A stretch of 64,000 nucleotides of DNA from Proteobacteria bacterium UBA2363 (GCA_002344355.1 DDTN01000017.1:62657-126656), one strand, 5' to 3'. Counted from the stretch's first letter, positions 35,291 to 44,267 are shown. A program made the numbers and translations. Notes: generated from the sequence alone by a model not told the origin.

Positions 35291-37408
35291 ATGGACAGCC
35301 TGGTGGAAACCGGGATCTTCGCGGAGGCCGGCCGCGCCGGATGGCGGGCCGTCCTCCTGTTGCTGCAGGCGATCCCCGATCCGGCCTGGATCAAGGACGC
35401 CCAGGGCCGCTACGTTGCGGTCAATCCGCCTTACCTGCACGACTTCCGCGAGCGCAACCTGCGCGAGGCGGCCCCGGTGATCGGCCTGACCGCCCACGAT
35501 CTTCACGATCCGGCCGAGGCCGAGCAGATCGACGCCGAGGACCGCGAGTTGCTCGAGCGCGGCGGCCAGGTGCGCAGCGAGCGCTGGCTGACCGATCGCG
35601 GCGGTCGCCGGCGCGGCTTCGAGATCATCCGCTTCGTCGTGCTCGACGACGACGGCAGGGCGGTCGGCACCATGGGCATCGCCCGCGACATCAGCGAACG
35701 GGTCGCCCTGACCGAGGGGCTGCGCACCAGCGAGGCCCAGCTTGCGGCGCTGATCCGCAATCTTCCCGGCACGCTGATCCGGCGTCCGCCCGGACCGCCG
35801 TGGACGCTCGATTTCGTCAGCGACGGCGTGCTCGAGCTCAGCGGCCATCCGTCCGAGGCCTTCCTGCGCGGCGAGCGGCGCTGGATCGACCTGGTCCACG
35901 ACGACGACCGCGACGAACTGCTGTCCGCGATCGAGAGCGGACTCGAGGAGCACGGCAGCTACGCGCTGGAGTACCGGATCGTCCGCGCCGACGGCCGCGT
36001 GCGCAGGGTCTCCGAGCGCGGGCTGCGCATGGACCAGGCCAGCGGCGGCGGCATGATCGAGGCCTATGTCACCGACATCACCGAATCGCACGACCGCCTG
36101 CAGCGCCTGGCCTACCTGGCCAGCCATGACGAGCTCACCGGCCTGGCCAACCGCAACGGCCTGATCGAGCGCACCGGCGAGCTGCTCCGGGCCGCAGCCG
36201 GCGACGGCGCGCCGGTGGCCATGGTGGTGGTCAACCTGGACCACTTCCGCCTGGTCAACGAAAGCCTCGGCCACCGCGGTGGCGACCGCCTGCTGCGCGA
36301 CCTCGGCGGTCGTCTGCGGGATGCCCTGAGGCCACGGGAACTGGCCGCCCGCATCGGCGACGACACCTTCGCCGTGGTCCTGCTGGGACTGCAGGGCCAG
36401 GGCCTGCGCAGCCGGGTCGCCAGCCTGCTCGACGCGGTCCGCAGGCCGGCGTTCGTGGCCGGTGGCGAGATCTCGGTCACCGCCTGCGCCGGCTATGCCC
36501 TGGCCGGGGCAGGGGCGGTGGCCGATGTCCTGCTGCGCCAGGCCGACGCCGCCCTGGTGCGCGCCCGGCGGCTCGGGCGCGACCGCTTCACCGCCTACGA
36601 TCCGGGCACCGACGAGGGTGCGGAGCTGCGCGTCCGCCTGTCCACCGACCTGCGCCGCGCGCTGGCCCGCAACGAACTGTCCGTCGAGTACCAGCCGATC
36701 CACCGCCGGGGCGATGCCCGCCCGGTCGCGATCGAGGCCCTGTTGCGCTGGCGGCATCCGGAGCTTGGCATGGTGCCGCCGGCGACCTTCGTGCCGCTGG
36801 CCGAGGAAACCGGGCAGATCATCGAGATCGGCGCCTGGGTGATGGAGCAGGCATGCCGGGAGCTGGTCGCGCTGCGCGCCGAGAACCATGGCATCGACCA
36901 TGTCGCGGTCAACCTGTCGGTCGTGCAGTTGCGCGACGAGGGCCTGCCGCGGCTGGTCCGGGAGATCCTCGAGCGCACCGGCCTGTCGGCATGCGGGCTC
37001 GCGCTCGAGGTCACCGAGAGCTGCGCGGTGTTCGACACCGACGAGGTCATGCACCGGCTTGCCTCGTTGAAGGCGATGGGCCTGCTGCTGGTCATGGACG
37101 ACTTCGGCACCGGCTACTCCAGCCTGGCGCAGTTGCGCCGGTTCCCGCTCGACCGCCTGAAGCTCGATCGCCAGTTCGTGATGGAGCTGGAACAGGACCC
37201 GGTGGCACGGCGGATCTGCGAGGTGGTGACGACCCTCGCGCATGGCCTGGGCATGACGGTGGTCGCCGAGGGCGTCGAGACCGATGCGCAACTGGAGCTG
37301 CTGGAACGGATAGGCTGCGATCTGGTGCAGGGATTCCTGCTGGCGGCGCCGATGGCGCCGGCGACGCTGCGGGCTTACCTGTCGGGAACCGCCCGGCACG
37401 CCGGTTGA
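35291..37408 (+). CDS. PAS-PAS-GGDEF(degenerate)-EAL protein, probable c-di-GMP phosphodiesterase
   Basis: This 705-residue cytoplasmic protein has two PAS-like domains (about 20-135, IPDPAWIKDAQGRYVAVNPPYL; and about 150-270, VSDGVLELSGHPSEAFLRGE). A GGDEF domain follows (about 275-440, SHDELTGLANRNGLIE) whose signature is altered to GDDTF, so cyclase activity is unlikely. The EAL domain (about 450-700) has IEALLRWRHPELG, VNLSVV, LEVTES, MDDFGTGYSSL, DRLKLDRQFV, VAEGVE and VQGF, all expected for an active phosphodiesterase. The degenerate GGDEF may bind GTP as a regulator. It opens a run of four c-di-GMP genes on one strand. Gene start ATG 35291 follows GGGAGG. Confidence 0.92.
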   Translation: MDSLVETGIFAEAGRAGWRAVLLLLQAIPDPAWIKDAQGRYVAVNPPYLHDFRERNLREAAPVIGLTAHDLHDPAEAEQIDAEDRELLERGGQVRSERWLTDRGGRRRGFEIIRFVVLDDDGRAVGTMGIARDISERVALTEGLRTSEAQLAALIRNLPGTLIRRPPGPPWTLDFVSDGVLELSGHPSEAFLRGERRWIDLVHDDDRDELLSAIESGLEEHGSYALEYRIVRADGRVRRVSERGLRMDQASGGGMIEAYVTDITESHDRLQRLAYLASHDELTGLANRNGLIERTGELLRAAAGDGAPVAMVVVNLDHFRLVNESLGHRGGDRLLRDLGGRLRDALRPRELAARIGDDTFAVVLLGLQGQGLRSRVASLLDAVRRPAFVAGGEISVTACAGYALAGAGAVADVLLRQADAALVRARRLGRDRFTAYDPGTDEGAELRVRLSTDLRRALARNELSVEYQPIHRRGDARPVAIEALLRWRHPELGMVPPATFVPLAEETGQIIEIGAWVMEQACRELVALRAENHGIDHVAVNLSVVQLRDEGLPRLVREILERTGLSACGLALEVTESCAVFDTDEVMHRLASLKAMGLLLVMDDFGTGYSSLAQLRRFPLDRLKLDRQFVMELEQDPVARRICEVVTTLAHGLGMTVVAEGVETDAQLELLERIGCDLVQGFLLAAPMAPATLRAYLSGTARHAG

Positions 37409-37512
37409 GCCGGTCGCGGCCGGAACGCCGATGGGAAACTGGGAAGTCGCAGCCATCGGCACCGATTCCCGCTAGATTGGCGGTAGAGCCCCCACACGAG
37501 GCGATCCTCCCC

Positions 37513-39267
37513 GTGCCAGGACCCCGCCAGCCGTTTCCAGCGCTGCGCCATGCCGCCCTCCTGCTGGCGCTGGTGCTGGTCGTGCCGGCGGTGGCGACGG
37601 CGTTCGAGGCCGTGCTGGTGCCGGTCCTTGGACCCGGTCTGGAGGGGGGCGGGCCGGCCTGCGAGCGGCCGGACCCGGCCTCCGTGGGGAGCGTGCAGGC
37701 GATGCTGGCGGCCCCGCCCGGCGGCTGGACGGGCCGGCCGGTGGCGGTCGTGGTCTCGAACGTGCTCGTCGGCGAGGTCCGGATCGGGCATGGCGGCGTG
37801 ACCGCCTGCGGCAGCCAGTGGGACTTCCGGCGCGTCGACTCCCGCTTCCGTGCCGGGGTCGGCGCGGTGCTGACCCCGGAGGCGGGCAGTACCGCGCCGA
37901 TCGAGGTGGGCTTCCCCGCGACGCTCACGCCCTGGCTGCCGCCGGTGGTGCGCCACGGGGATCCGGCCACGGTCCAGCGTGGCGACACCGGGCGCTTCGT
38001 GCTGAGGATCGCCACCACCGCGGTGATCATGGCGATGGCGTTGTCGGCCCTGCTGTCCTTCCTGGGGCTGCGCGAGCCGGTGTTCCTGGCCTATGGCCTC
38101 AACGTCCTTGTCCTTGCGCTCTGGCTGTCCATGCTGTCCGGGCTGTGGGGCTATCCGCGGCCCTGGCTGCAACTCGGTCCGCTGGCGGCCAGCCTGCCGG
38201 TCGCGCTGCCGCTGGTCCTGTTCGGCGGCACCAGCCGCCTGGTCCTGCGCCAGGGCGGCCTGCACCGGTCGCTGCCGGCGCTCGACGAAGGCCTGCGGCG
38301 CCTGGTCTGGCTGCTGCTGGCTGCCGCGCTGGTAGTGCTGGCGCTGCCCGGCGCCTGGCTGCCGTTCGCCTCGGTGCTGGTCGAGGGGGTGTTCATGGCG
38401 CTGTGCCTGCTGCTGGCGGGGTGCCTGGCGGTCGCCATCGTCCGGGGCCGGCCCCGGGCCGCCTATGCGTTGATGACGCTCCTCCCCTTCCTGGCGATCG
38501 GCATCGCGCAGGCGCTGGCGCCGGAACCCGTGCGCGCCTGGAAGGTCGAGCTGCTGATGCTGGCCAGCGCCTGGTTCGTGCTCTCCTCCAGCCTGGTGCT
38601 GACGGTCCGCCTGCTCACCCTGCGGCGGCAGCGGGACCAGTTGCAGGTGCTGGCGCGGACCGACGAGCTCACCGGCCTCGGCAACCGGCGGGCGATCCTG
38701 GCCGAGCTCGAGGGCGAAGTGGTACGGGCACGGTCCGATGGCGGACCACTGGCGGTGGCATTCATCGACATCGACCACTTCAAGGCCGTCAACGCCCGTC
38801 TCGGGCACGCCGGCGGCGACCGGGTCCTGGTGGCGGTGGCCCGGCTGGTGCGCCAGAGCCTGCGCCGCAGCGACCGCATCGGCCGCCTCGGCGGCGAGGA
38901 GTTCCTGGTCATCCTGCCGGGTGCCGATCCCGCCGCCAGCGTCGAACTGCTGCGCCGGATCTGCCGTCGGATCCGCCAGCAGGCAGCGAGCGGCGAGGGC
39001 CTGCGGGTCACCGCCAGTGCCGGGGTGACCTGGCTCGGTGCCGGCGACGACGACGCCGCCCGGCTGCTGGTCCGCGCCGACCAGGCGATGTTCGACGCCA
39101 AGCGGGCCGGCCGCGACCAGGTCGCCGTCCGGCCGCCGCCGGGCGCGGACTCGACGGCCCCCGGCGTTTGCCCCGATACTGGCGGCCCGGACGGAGGCCC
39201 CGGCACCGCCCCGGGCAGCCCGCCGGACAGCCGCCGACAAAGAGGACCTACCGGACATGCCCGTTGA
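37513..39267 (+). CDS. Membrane diguanylate cyclase (7TM-DISM-like sensor with GGDEF)
   Basis: This 584-residue protein starts with a hydrophobic segment (LLLALVLVVPAVATA), a periplasmic region of about 130 residues, then seven or so membrane segments (about 165-375) in the 7TM-DISM style, and a C-terminal GGDEF domain (about 385-560). The active motif GGEEF is intact, preceded by an inhibitory RxxD site (RRSD), so it is likely a feedback-regulated cyclase making c-di-GMP in response to a periplasmic signal. The tail is Pro/Gly-rich and low complexity. The start is taken as GTG 37513; a TAGATT -10-like box lies at 37473-37478. The 3' end overlaps the HD-GYP gene by 11 bases. Confidence 0.88.
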   Translation: MPGPRQPFPALRHAALLLALVLVVPAVATAFEAVLVPVLGPGLEGGGPACERPDPASVGSVQAMLAAPPGGWTGRPVAVVVSNVLVGEVRIGHGGVTACGSQWDFRRVDSRFRAGVGAVLTPEAGSTAPIEVGFPATLTPWLPPVVRHGDPATVQRGDTGRFVLRIATTAVIMAMALSALLSFLGLREPVFLAYGLNVLVLALWLSMLSGLWGYPRPWLQLGPLAASLPVALPLVLFGGTSRLVLRQGGLHRSLPALDEGLRRLVWLLLAAALVVLALPGAWLPFASVLVEGVFMALCLLLAGCLAVAIVRGRPRAAYALMTLLPFLAIGIAQALAPEPVRAWKVELLMLASAWFVLSSSLVLTVRLLTLRRQRDQLQVLARTDELTGLGNRRAILAELEGEVVRARSDGGPLAVAFIDIDHFKAVNARLGHAGGDRVLVAVARLVRQSLRRSDRIGRLGGEEFLVILPGADPAASVELLRRICRRIRQQAASGEGLRVTASAGVTWLGAGDDDAARLLVRADQAMFDAKRAGRDQVAVRPPPGADSTAPGVCPDTGGPDGGPGTAPGSPPDSRRQRGPTGHAR

Positions 39268-40492
39268 CGAGCGCACGTTGCCAGTGGCTGAGCTGCGGCC
39301 GGGCATGTGGGTGAGCCGGCTCGACCGCGACTGGCTGGGCACGCCGTTCCCCATGCAGGGGTTCCTGGTCAAGGACGCGGAGGACGTCAGGCGCCTGGCC
39401 GAGTTCTGCCGCGAGGTGGTGATCGACGTCTCCCCCGAGCGACGGCAGGAGACGCGGCGCCCGCTGATGTCGCTGGAGGGCAGCCGCGTGGGCGGCGTGC
39501 CGTTGCGCAAGGTGCTGCCCTATCCGGTGCGCCACGAGGTGCGCGCCGAGCTCGATGGCGCGCGCAAGGCCAAGATCGACATGCTCGCCCTGGCGAAGGA
39601 CCTCGAGGCGGACCTCAAGGCCGGCCGGCCGATCGAGCTGGAACGCGTCCAGACCAGCGTCGAGGGCTTGGTCGCGAGCGTGCTTCGCAATCCGGACGCC
39701 ATCTTCTGGTTGCTCGGCCTGGTCCGCCGCGACCATTACGCGCACCACCACGCGCTCCAGTGCAGCGCCCTCGCCGCCGCGTTCGGCCGCCATCTGGCGA
39801 TGCCGCGCGACATGATCCTGGACCTTGCCACCGGCGGCTTCCTGCTGGACGCAGGCATGTCCAAGGTGCCGCCGGAGCTGCTCGCCCACCGCGGCCCGCT
39901 CGACGAGGAGCAGCGGGGCAGGGTGCGCGCCCACGTCGAGACCGGCCTGCGCATCCTCCACCATGCCGGGCTGATGCGTCCGGCGATCACCGAGATGATC
40001 GCCGGTCACCACGAGCGCCACGACGGCAGCGGCTACCCGCGCGGCCTGGTCGGCGAGGACATCCCCCTGGCCGCGCGGATCGCCGGCCTGGTCGACAGCT
40101 ACGACGCGATGATCAACGACCGGCCCTATCGGCCGGCGATGGCCCCGCATGCCGCCTTGCAGGCGCTCTACCGCGAGCGAGAGACGCTGTTCCAGGAAGA
40201 GGTCATCGAGCACCTGTTGCAGTGTCTCGGCGTCTATCCCACCGGGTCCCTGGTCGAACTGAGCAACGGCGAGGTGGCGGTGGTGATGGCGCAGAACCCG
40301 GCGCGTCGCCTGAAGCCCAGGGTGATGGTGCTGATGAGTCCCGAGAAGCGCCTGTACCAGCGCTTCGTCGACATCGACCTGATGCAGGTCGACAACGATG
40401 CCAGCGGTCGCCCTGGCCTGATGATCACCGCAGCGCTGCCGGCCGGGGCCCATGGTCTCGACCAGGCCGATCTGTTCCTGGGCCAGGACTGA
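39257..40492 (+). CDS. DUF3391 plus HD-GYP domain protein with altered HD dyad
   Basis: This 411-residue protein has an N-terminal DUF3391-type region (VAELRPGMWVSRLDRDWLGTPFPMQGFLV), common in front of HD-GYP phosphodiesterases, and a HD-GYP domain (about 145-320). HHERHDGSGYPRGL, DSYDAM and RPYRPAM are intact. The expected L-H-D-I-G-K reads LLDAGMSK, so the metal-binding His of the HD dyad is missing. The enzyme is therefore probably inactive or altered and may act as a c-di-GMP-binding effector. A C-terminal extension (about 330-411, SNGEVAVVMAQNPARRLKPRVMVLM) is normal for the DUF3391 subgroup. It overlaps the cyclase upstream by 11 bases and is followed 74 bases later by an EAL gene. Confidence 0.88.
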   Translation: MPVDERTLPVAELRPGMWVSRLDRDWLGTPFPMQGFLVKDAEDVRRLAEFCREVVIDVSPERRQETRRPLMSLEGSRVGGVPLRKVLPYPVRHEVRAELDGARKAKIDMLALAKDLEADLKAGRPIELERVQTSVEGLVASVLRNPDAIFWLLGLVRRDHYAHHHALQCSALAAAFGRHLAMPRDMILDLATGGFLLDAGMSKVPPELLAHRGPLDEEQRGRVRAHVETGLRILHHAGLMRPAITEMIAGHHERHDGSGYPRGLVGEDIPLAARIAGLVDSYDAMINDRPYRPAMAPHAALQALYRERETLFQEEVIEHLLQCLGVYPTGSLVELSNGEVAVVMAQNPARRLKPRVMVLMSPEKRLYQRFVDIDLMQVDNDASGRPGLMITAALPAGAHGLDQADLFLGQD

Positions 40493-40566
40493 CCGGTGCC
40501 GGCCGCCTGGACCCGATCCGGGTCGGCCGCTCGGCCACCGGCCGCACCGCCCGGTCCGGAGGCGCG

Positions 40567-41811
40567 ATGATCCAGGGTAGCGAGTTCCTCGCCCGCGCCG
40601 AACCCGCGCTCGCCGAGGCCAGCGGCCGGGGCGCGTCGTGCGCGCTGCTGCGGGTTCGTCTTCGCGGCCTGAGAAGCATCGCCATGCGCATCGGCCATGA
40701 CGCCACCGGCAGCCTGATGGACGAGCTCGGCGAGCGCACCCGGCGGGTCCTGCGCGACGGCGACCAGGTCGCCGCGATCGGTCCGGGCGAGCTCGCGGTG
40801 CTGCTGGTCCCGGTGCGCGACGACCAGCACGCCATGCTTGCCGCGGCGCGGCTGCTTCGCCTGTATGCGGAGCTGATCGACGTCGGCGCCGGCCATGTCG
40901 ATCCGGATGCCGCGATCGGCCTGGCGATCTCGCCCGGACATGGCGCCACCGCCGACCAGCTGTGCCGGCGCGCCGAACAGGCCCTGCACAGCGCCGTGCT
41001 CACCCCGGACCGCTTCAAGGTCCACAGCCACGACGTCGGCATCGACGTGCTCGACGCCGAGGCCCTGCGAGGCGCCATCCGCAACGCCTCGCTGGGCATG
41101 GCGTTCCAGCCGGTCTGGGACCTGCGCGGCGACCGCCTGGCGGGCGCCGAGGCACTGGCCCGCTGGCACCATCCCGAGCTCGGCGAGGTCAGCCCGATCC
41201 ACTTCGTCGCGCTGGCGGAGCGCTCGGGCCTGATCTCCGAGTTCACCCGCTGGAGCCTGCATACCGCGCTGCAGACGCTGGCCGGTGCCCGCCGCGCGGG
41301 TTACGACCTGCCGATCTCCATCAACATGTCGGCGCGCGCCTTCGGCGACCGCGGCCTGACCGAGCAGGTGGCCGATTCGCTGCGCCTGTGGGGCGTGCCG
41401 CCGTTCATGATCGAGCTCGAGGTCACCGAGACGGCGATGCTCGACGCGCCCGAGCTCGGCGGACTCGTGCTGGGGCAGCTCCATGAGGAGGGCGTCTGCG
41501 TCGCGATCGACGACTTCGGGGTGGGCAGTTCCTCGTTCACCTACCTGCGCGACCTGCCGGTGGACCGCATCAAGATCGACCGCAGCTTCGTCGGATCGAT
41601 CCTGAGCAACCGCCGCTGCCTGACCCTGGTCCACGGAATGATCGACCTGGCCCATCGCCTCGGCATGAGCGTGGTCGCCGAAGGGGTCGAGGACGGCGCG
41701 ACGCTGGACCGGCTGCGCGCGCTCGGCTGCGACTTCGCCCAGGGATTCGAGATCGGCCATCCGATGTCGATGGACGACCTGCTGGCGAAGTACGTGCACC
41801 AGCCGGCCTGA
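40567..41811 (+). CDS. GGDEF(degenerate)-EAL protein, probable c-di-GMP phosphodiesterase
   Basis: This 414-residue soluble protein has an N-terminal degenerate GGDEF-like domain (about 1-150; signature reads GPGEL) and an EAL domain (about 165-410). The EAL catalytic set is present: AEALARWHHPELG, SINMSA, LEVTETAM, AIDDFGVGSSSF, DRIKIDRSFV, VVAEGVE and AQGFEIG. It lacks any sensor domain and is likely regulated by the N-terminal remnant or by partners. With the three genes upstream it forms one set acting on a single second messenger: one cyclase against two phosphodiesterases and an altered HD-GYP. ATG 40567 follows GGAGGCG. A 312-base stretch without a gene follows. Confidence 0.9.
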   Translation: MIQGSEFLARAEPALAEASGRGASCALLRVRLRGLRSIAMRIGHDATGSLMDELGERTRRVLRDGDQVAAIGPGELAVLLVPVRDDQHAMLAAARLLRLYAELIDVGAGHVDPDAAIGLAISPGHGATADQLCRRAEQALHSAVLTPDRFKVHSHDVGIDVLDAEALRGAIRNASLGMAFQPVWDLRGDRLAGAEALARWHHPELGEVSPIHFVALAERSGLISEFTRWSLHTALQTLAGARRAGYDLPISINMSARAFGDRGLTEQVADSLRLWGVPPFMIELEVTETAMLDAPELGGLVLGQLHEEGVCVAIDDFGVGSSSFTYLRDLPVDRIKIDRSFVGSILSNRRCLTLVHGMIDLAHRLGMSVVAEGVEDGATLDRLRALGCDFAQGFEIGHPMSMDDLLAKYVHQPA

Positions 41812-42123
41812 TCGAGGCAGTCCCGGATGCCGGCGCTGCCGGCACGCCCGGTGAGGACCGCAGCCCAGCAGGCGCCTTTCCCGGGCAGGCGCGGGCCACG
41901 CCGCGATGCCGGCGGCGATTGCGCTGGCGATGCGCCGGCAGCCTGCACGGCGGGTGCCTCCGGCGCACTGCAATCCGCCCGGAGCCGGCCTGAGCCGGGA
42001 TCCATTGTCCCTTTTAAATCAATGCCCTGCGATGTTGGCACGGTGGCTGCTTGGAGCCCGGTGCGCCGCTTGACGGTGCTGTTCCAACGTCGAGACCCGA
42101 ATTCCAATTCTCAGGAGAAGACC
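41812..42123. other. Intergenic region before the BON gene
   Basis: This 312-base stretch has no credible ORF. Its first 190 bases are GC-rich with nothing recognisable; the last 120 bases contain an AT-rich patch (CCTTTTAAATCAAT, 42010-42023) and the sigma-54-like promoter described separately. Confidence 0.6.
42035..42051 (+). promoter_or_regulatory. Sigma-54 (RpoN)-type -24/-12 promoter
   Basis: TTGGCACGGTGGCTGCT fits the consensus TTGGCACG-N4-TTGCW with one mismatch (C for T) and has exactly ten bases between the -24 GG (42037-42038) and the -12 GC (42049-42050). It lies about 75 bases before the BON gene, whose own ribosome site is TCAGGAGA. No enhancer-binding protein site was identified upstream. 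Confidence 0.6.
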
Positions 42124-42471
42124 ATGTCCAACAACGCGCTGATCCGTATGCCCACCCTGGCCGCCCTGGTCGCCGCCGGCGCCCTTGCCGTCGCCGCGCC
42201 GCTGACGCTCGCCAACGACCACGGCGATGGCGTGGGCGACCGCGACTCCAGCCAGCCGGTCACCGACACCTGGATCACGACCAAGGTCAAGTCCACCCTG
42301 CTGGCCGACAGCGACGTCGCCGGCACCGACATCAACGTCACCACCGTCGATGGCGTGGTCACCCTCGCCGGCGTGCTCGGCAGCCAGGCGGCCGTCGAGC
42401 GGGCGATCGACCTCGCCCGTGGCATCGAGGGCGTCGTCGCCGTCGATACCCGGGCGCTGACCGTCCGCTGA
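42124..42471 (+). CDS. Periplasmic BON domain protein (OsmY-like)
   Basis: This 115-residue protein has a signal peptide (hydrophobic run ending TLAND) and one BON domain (about 45-113): VTDTWITTKVKSTLLADSDVAGTDINVTTVDGVVTLAGVLGS..., the pattern of OsmY-like proteins associated with envelope stress and phospholipid binding. The start is supported by a good Shine-Dalgarno (CAGGAGA, seven bases before ATG). It lies behind a sigma-54-like promoter and 111 bases before the CsbD gene, so both may be stress-induced together. Such BON/CsbD pairs are common in gammaproteobacteria under general stress control. Confidence 0.9.
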   Translation: MSNNALIRMPTLAALVAAGALAVAAPLTLANDHGDGVGDRDSSQPVTDTWITTKVKSTLLADSDVAGTDINVTTVDGVVTLAGVLGSQAAVERAIDLARGIEGVVAVDTRALTVR

Positions 42472-42582
42472 TCCATCCGGACCCGCAAGGTCCAGGCCCG
42501 CGCACGCCGGCGACCCGGGTGCGCGGGACCCCCGCGGCGGGGCTTCCCGCCGGAAACGAACCCAGGAACCAAGGAAAACGCC

Positions 42583-42780
42583 ATGAACGAAGATCGCATC
42601 AAGGGCAAGTGGAAGCAGCTCACCGGAACCGTCAAGGAGAAGTGGGGCAAGCTCACCGACGACGACCTGAAGGTGGTCGAGGGCAACTCCGAATACCTGG
42701 CCGGCAAGATCCAGGAGCGGTACGGCGTCGCCCGCGACGAGGCGGAAAAGCAGGTCCGCGAGTTCGAACGCAGCCTGTGA
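42583..42780 (+). CDS. CsbD family stress protein
   Basis: This 65-residue protein is highly charged and matches CsbD: MNEDRIKGKWKQLTGTVKEKWGKLTDDDLKVVEG...LAGKIQERYGVARDEAEKQV. It is predicted to be helical and cytoplasmic. The molecular function is unknown; homologues are induced in general stress. ATG 42583 follows AAGGAAAACGCC. It is probably cotranscribed with the BON gene 111 bases upstream and is closed by a strong hairpin terminator seven bases after the stop, which separates it from clpX. Confidence 0.93.
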   Translation: MNEDRIKGKWKQLTGTVKEKWGKLTDDDLKVVEGNSEYLAGKIQERYGVARDEAEKQVREFERSL

Positions 42781-42786
42781 TCGCGA

Positions 42787-42815
42787 CGCGGCGGCCTTCG
42801 GGCCGCCGCGTTCTT
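42787..42815 (+). terminator. Intrinsic terminator after the CsbD gene
   Basis: A perfect 10-bp stem (CGCGGCGGCC/GGCCGCCGCG) with a TTCG tetraloop is followed by TTCTT. It starts seven bases after the CsbD stop. Confidence 0.85.
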
Positions 42816-42919
42816 CCGGGGCGGGGCGCCCGTCCCCGCGGCCCGTGACCTGATCCGTTGCCGCCTGGGGCCTGTGTTATGCTGCCGGGGACCATGGACA
42901 AGGCACGCGGACACAACGC

Positions 42920-44227
42920 ATGAGCGAAGAGCGGCAAGGCCGGGGCGGTGGAGCTGGCGCCGGCGACGGCGGCAAGATCCTGTACTGCTCGTTCTGCGGC
43001 AAGAGCCAGCACGAGGTCCGCAAGCTGATCGCCGGGCCGAGCGTGTTCATCTGCGACGAATGCGTCGAGCTGTGCAACGACATCATCCGCGAGGAGCTGG
43101 AGGAGAAGACCGCCAGCACCCGCAGCAGCCTGCCCAGGCCCAAGGAGATCCTCGAGGTCCTGGACCAGTATGTGATCGGCCAGGCGCAGGCCAAAAAGGT
43201 CCTGGCGGTTGCGGTCTACAACCACTACAAGCGCCTGGAATCGCGCGGCCGCGGCGACGACGTCGAGCTGGCGAAGTCCAACATCCTGCTGATCGGTCCG
43301 ACCGGGTCCGGCAAGACCCTGCTCGCGGAGACCCTCGCCAGGCTGCTGAACGTGCCGTTCACCATCGCCGACGCCACCACCCTCACCGAGGCCGGCTATG
43401 TCGGAGAGGATGTCGAGAACATCATCCAGAAGCTGCTCCAGAAGTGCGACTACGACGTCGACAAGGCGCAGTCCGGCATCGTCTACATCGACGAGATCGA
43501 CAAGATCTCGCGCAAGAGCGAGAACCCCTCGATCACCCGCGACGTGAGCGGCGAGGGCGTCCAGCAGGCCCTGCTCAAGCTGATCGAGGGCACCCTGGCC
43601 AGCGTGCCGCCGCAGGGCGGTCGCAAGCACCCCCAGCAGGAGTTCCTCCAGGTCGATACCCGCAACATCCTGTTCATCTGTGGCGGCGCCTTCGCCGGCC
43701 TGGAGAAGGTCATCCAGCAGCGCTCCGAATCGACCGGCATCGGTTTCCAGGCCGAGGTGCGCAGCAAGCAGAAGGCGGCCAGCGTCGGCAAGGTCCTGCG
43801 CGACGTCGAGCCCGAGGACCTGGTCAGGTTCGGCCTGATCCCGGAGTTCGTGGGTCGTCTGCCGGTGGTGGCGACGCTTGAGGAGCTCGACGAGCCGGCC
43901 CTGGTGCGCATCCTCACCGAGCCCAGGAACGCGGTGGTCAAGCAGTTCCGCAAGCTGTTCGACATGGAGGGCGTCGAGCTGGAGTTCCGGCCCGACGCGC
44001 TTTCGGCGATCGCCCGCAAGGCCCTGCAGCGCAAGACCGGCGCCCGCGGACTGCGGACCATCCTCGAAGGCGTCCTGCTCGACACCATGTTCGAGCTGCC
44101 CACCCTCGAGGACGTGAGCAAGGTCGTGGTCGACGAGGCCGTGGTCAACGGCCAGGCCGAGCCCTATCTGATCTTCGAAGGCGGCGGCGGCCAGGCCAAG
44201 ACCGCTTCTGAGAAGCTAAGCGGTTGA
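42920..44227 (+). CDS. clpX: ATP-dependent Clp protease ATP-binding subunit ClpX
   Basis: This 435-residue AAA+ unfoldase feeds tagged substrates to ClpP. The N-terminal zinc domain has Cys23, 26, 45 and 48 (LYCSFCGKSQ...FICDECVELC). Walker A GPTGSGKT is at 126-133, Walker B is in GIVYIDEIDKIS, and the IGF-type ClpP-binding loop would lie around ESTGIGFQAEV. Length is normal. A TATGCT -10-like box lies at 42878-42883. Usually tig and clpP precede clpX, but here the BON and CsbD genes do, with a terminator between; the partner protease must be encoded elsewhere. lon follows 117 bases downstream. Confidence 0.98.
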   Translation: MSEERQGRGGGAGAGDGGKILYCSFCGKSQHEVRKLIAGPSVFICDECVELCNDIIREELEEKTASTRSSLPRPKEILEVLDQYVIGQAQAKKVLAVAVYNHYKRLESRGRGDDVELAKSNILLIGPTGSGKTLLAETLARLLNVPFTIADATTLTEAGYVGEDVENIIQKLLQKCDYDVDKAQSGIVYIDEIDKISRKSENPSITRDVSGEGVQQALLKLIEGTLASVPPQGGRKHPQQEFLQVDTRNILFICGGAFAGLEKVIQQRSESTGIGFQAEVRSKQKAASVGKVLRDVEPEDLVRFGLIPEFVGRLPVVATLEELDEPALVRILTEPRNAVVKQFRKLFDMEGVELEFRPDALSAIARKALQRKTGARGLRTILEGVLLDTMFELPTLEDVSKVVVDEAVVNGQAEPYLIFEGGGGQAKTASEKLSG

Positions 44228-44245
44228 TCCTGAACGCTTCGTTCT

Positions 44246-44267
44246 GCCCCGGGCTGCGCCCCGGGGC
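44246..44267 (+). other. Hairpin between clpX and lon
   Basis: An 8-bp perfect stem (GCCCCGGG/CCCGGGGC) with a six-base loop lies 18 bases after the clpX stop. No T run follows, so it is more likely an attenuating or mRNA-stabilising structure than a full terminator. Confidence 0.4.
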
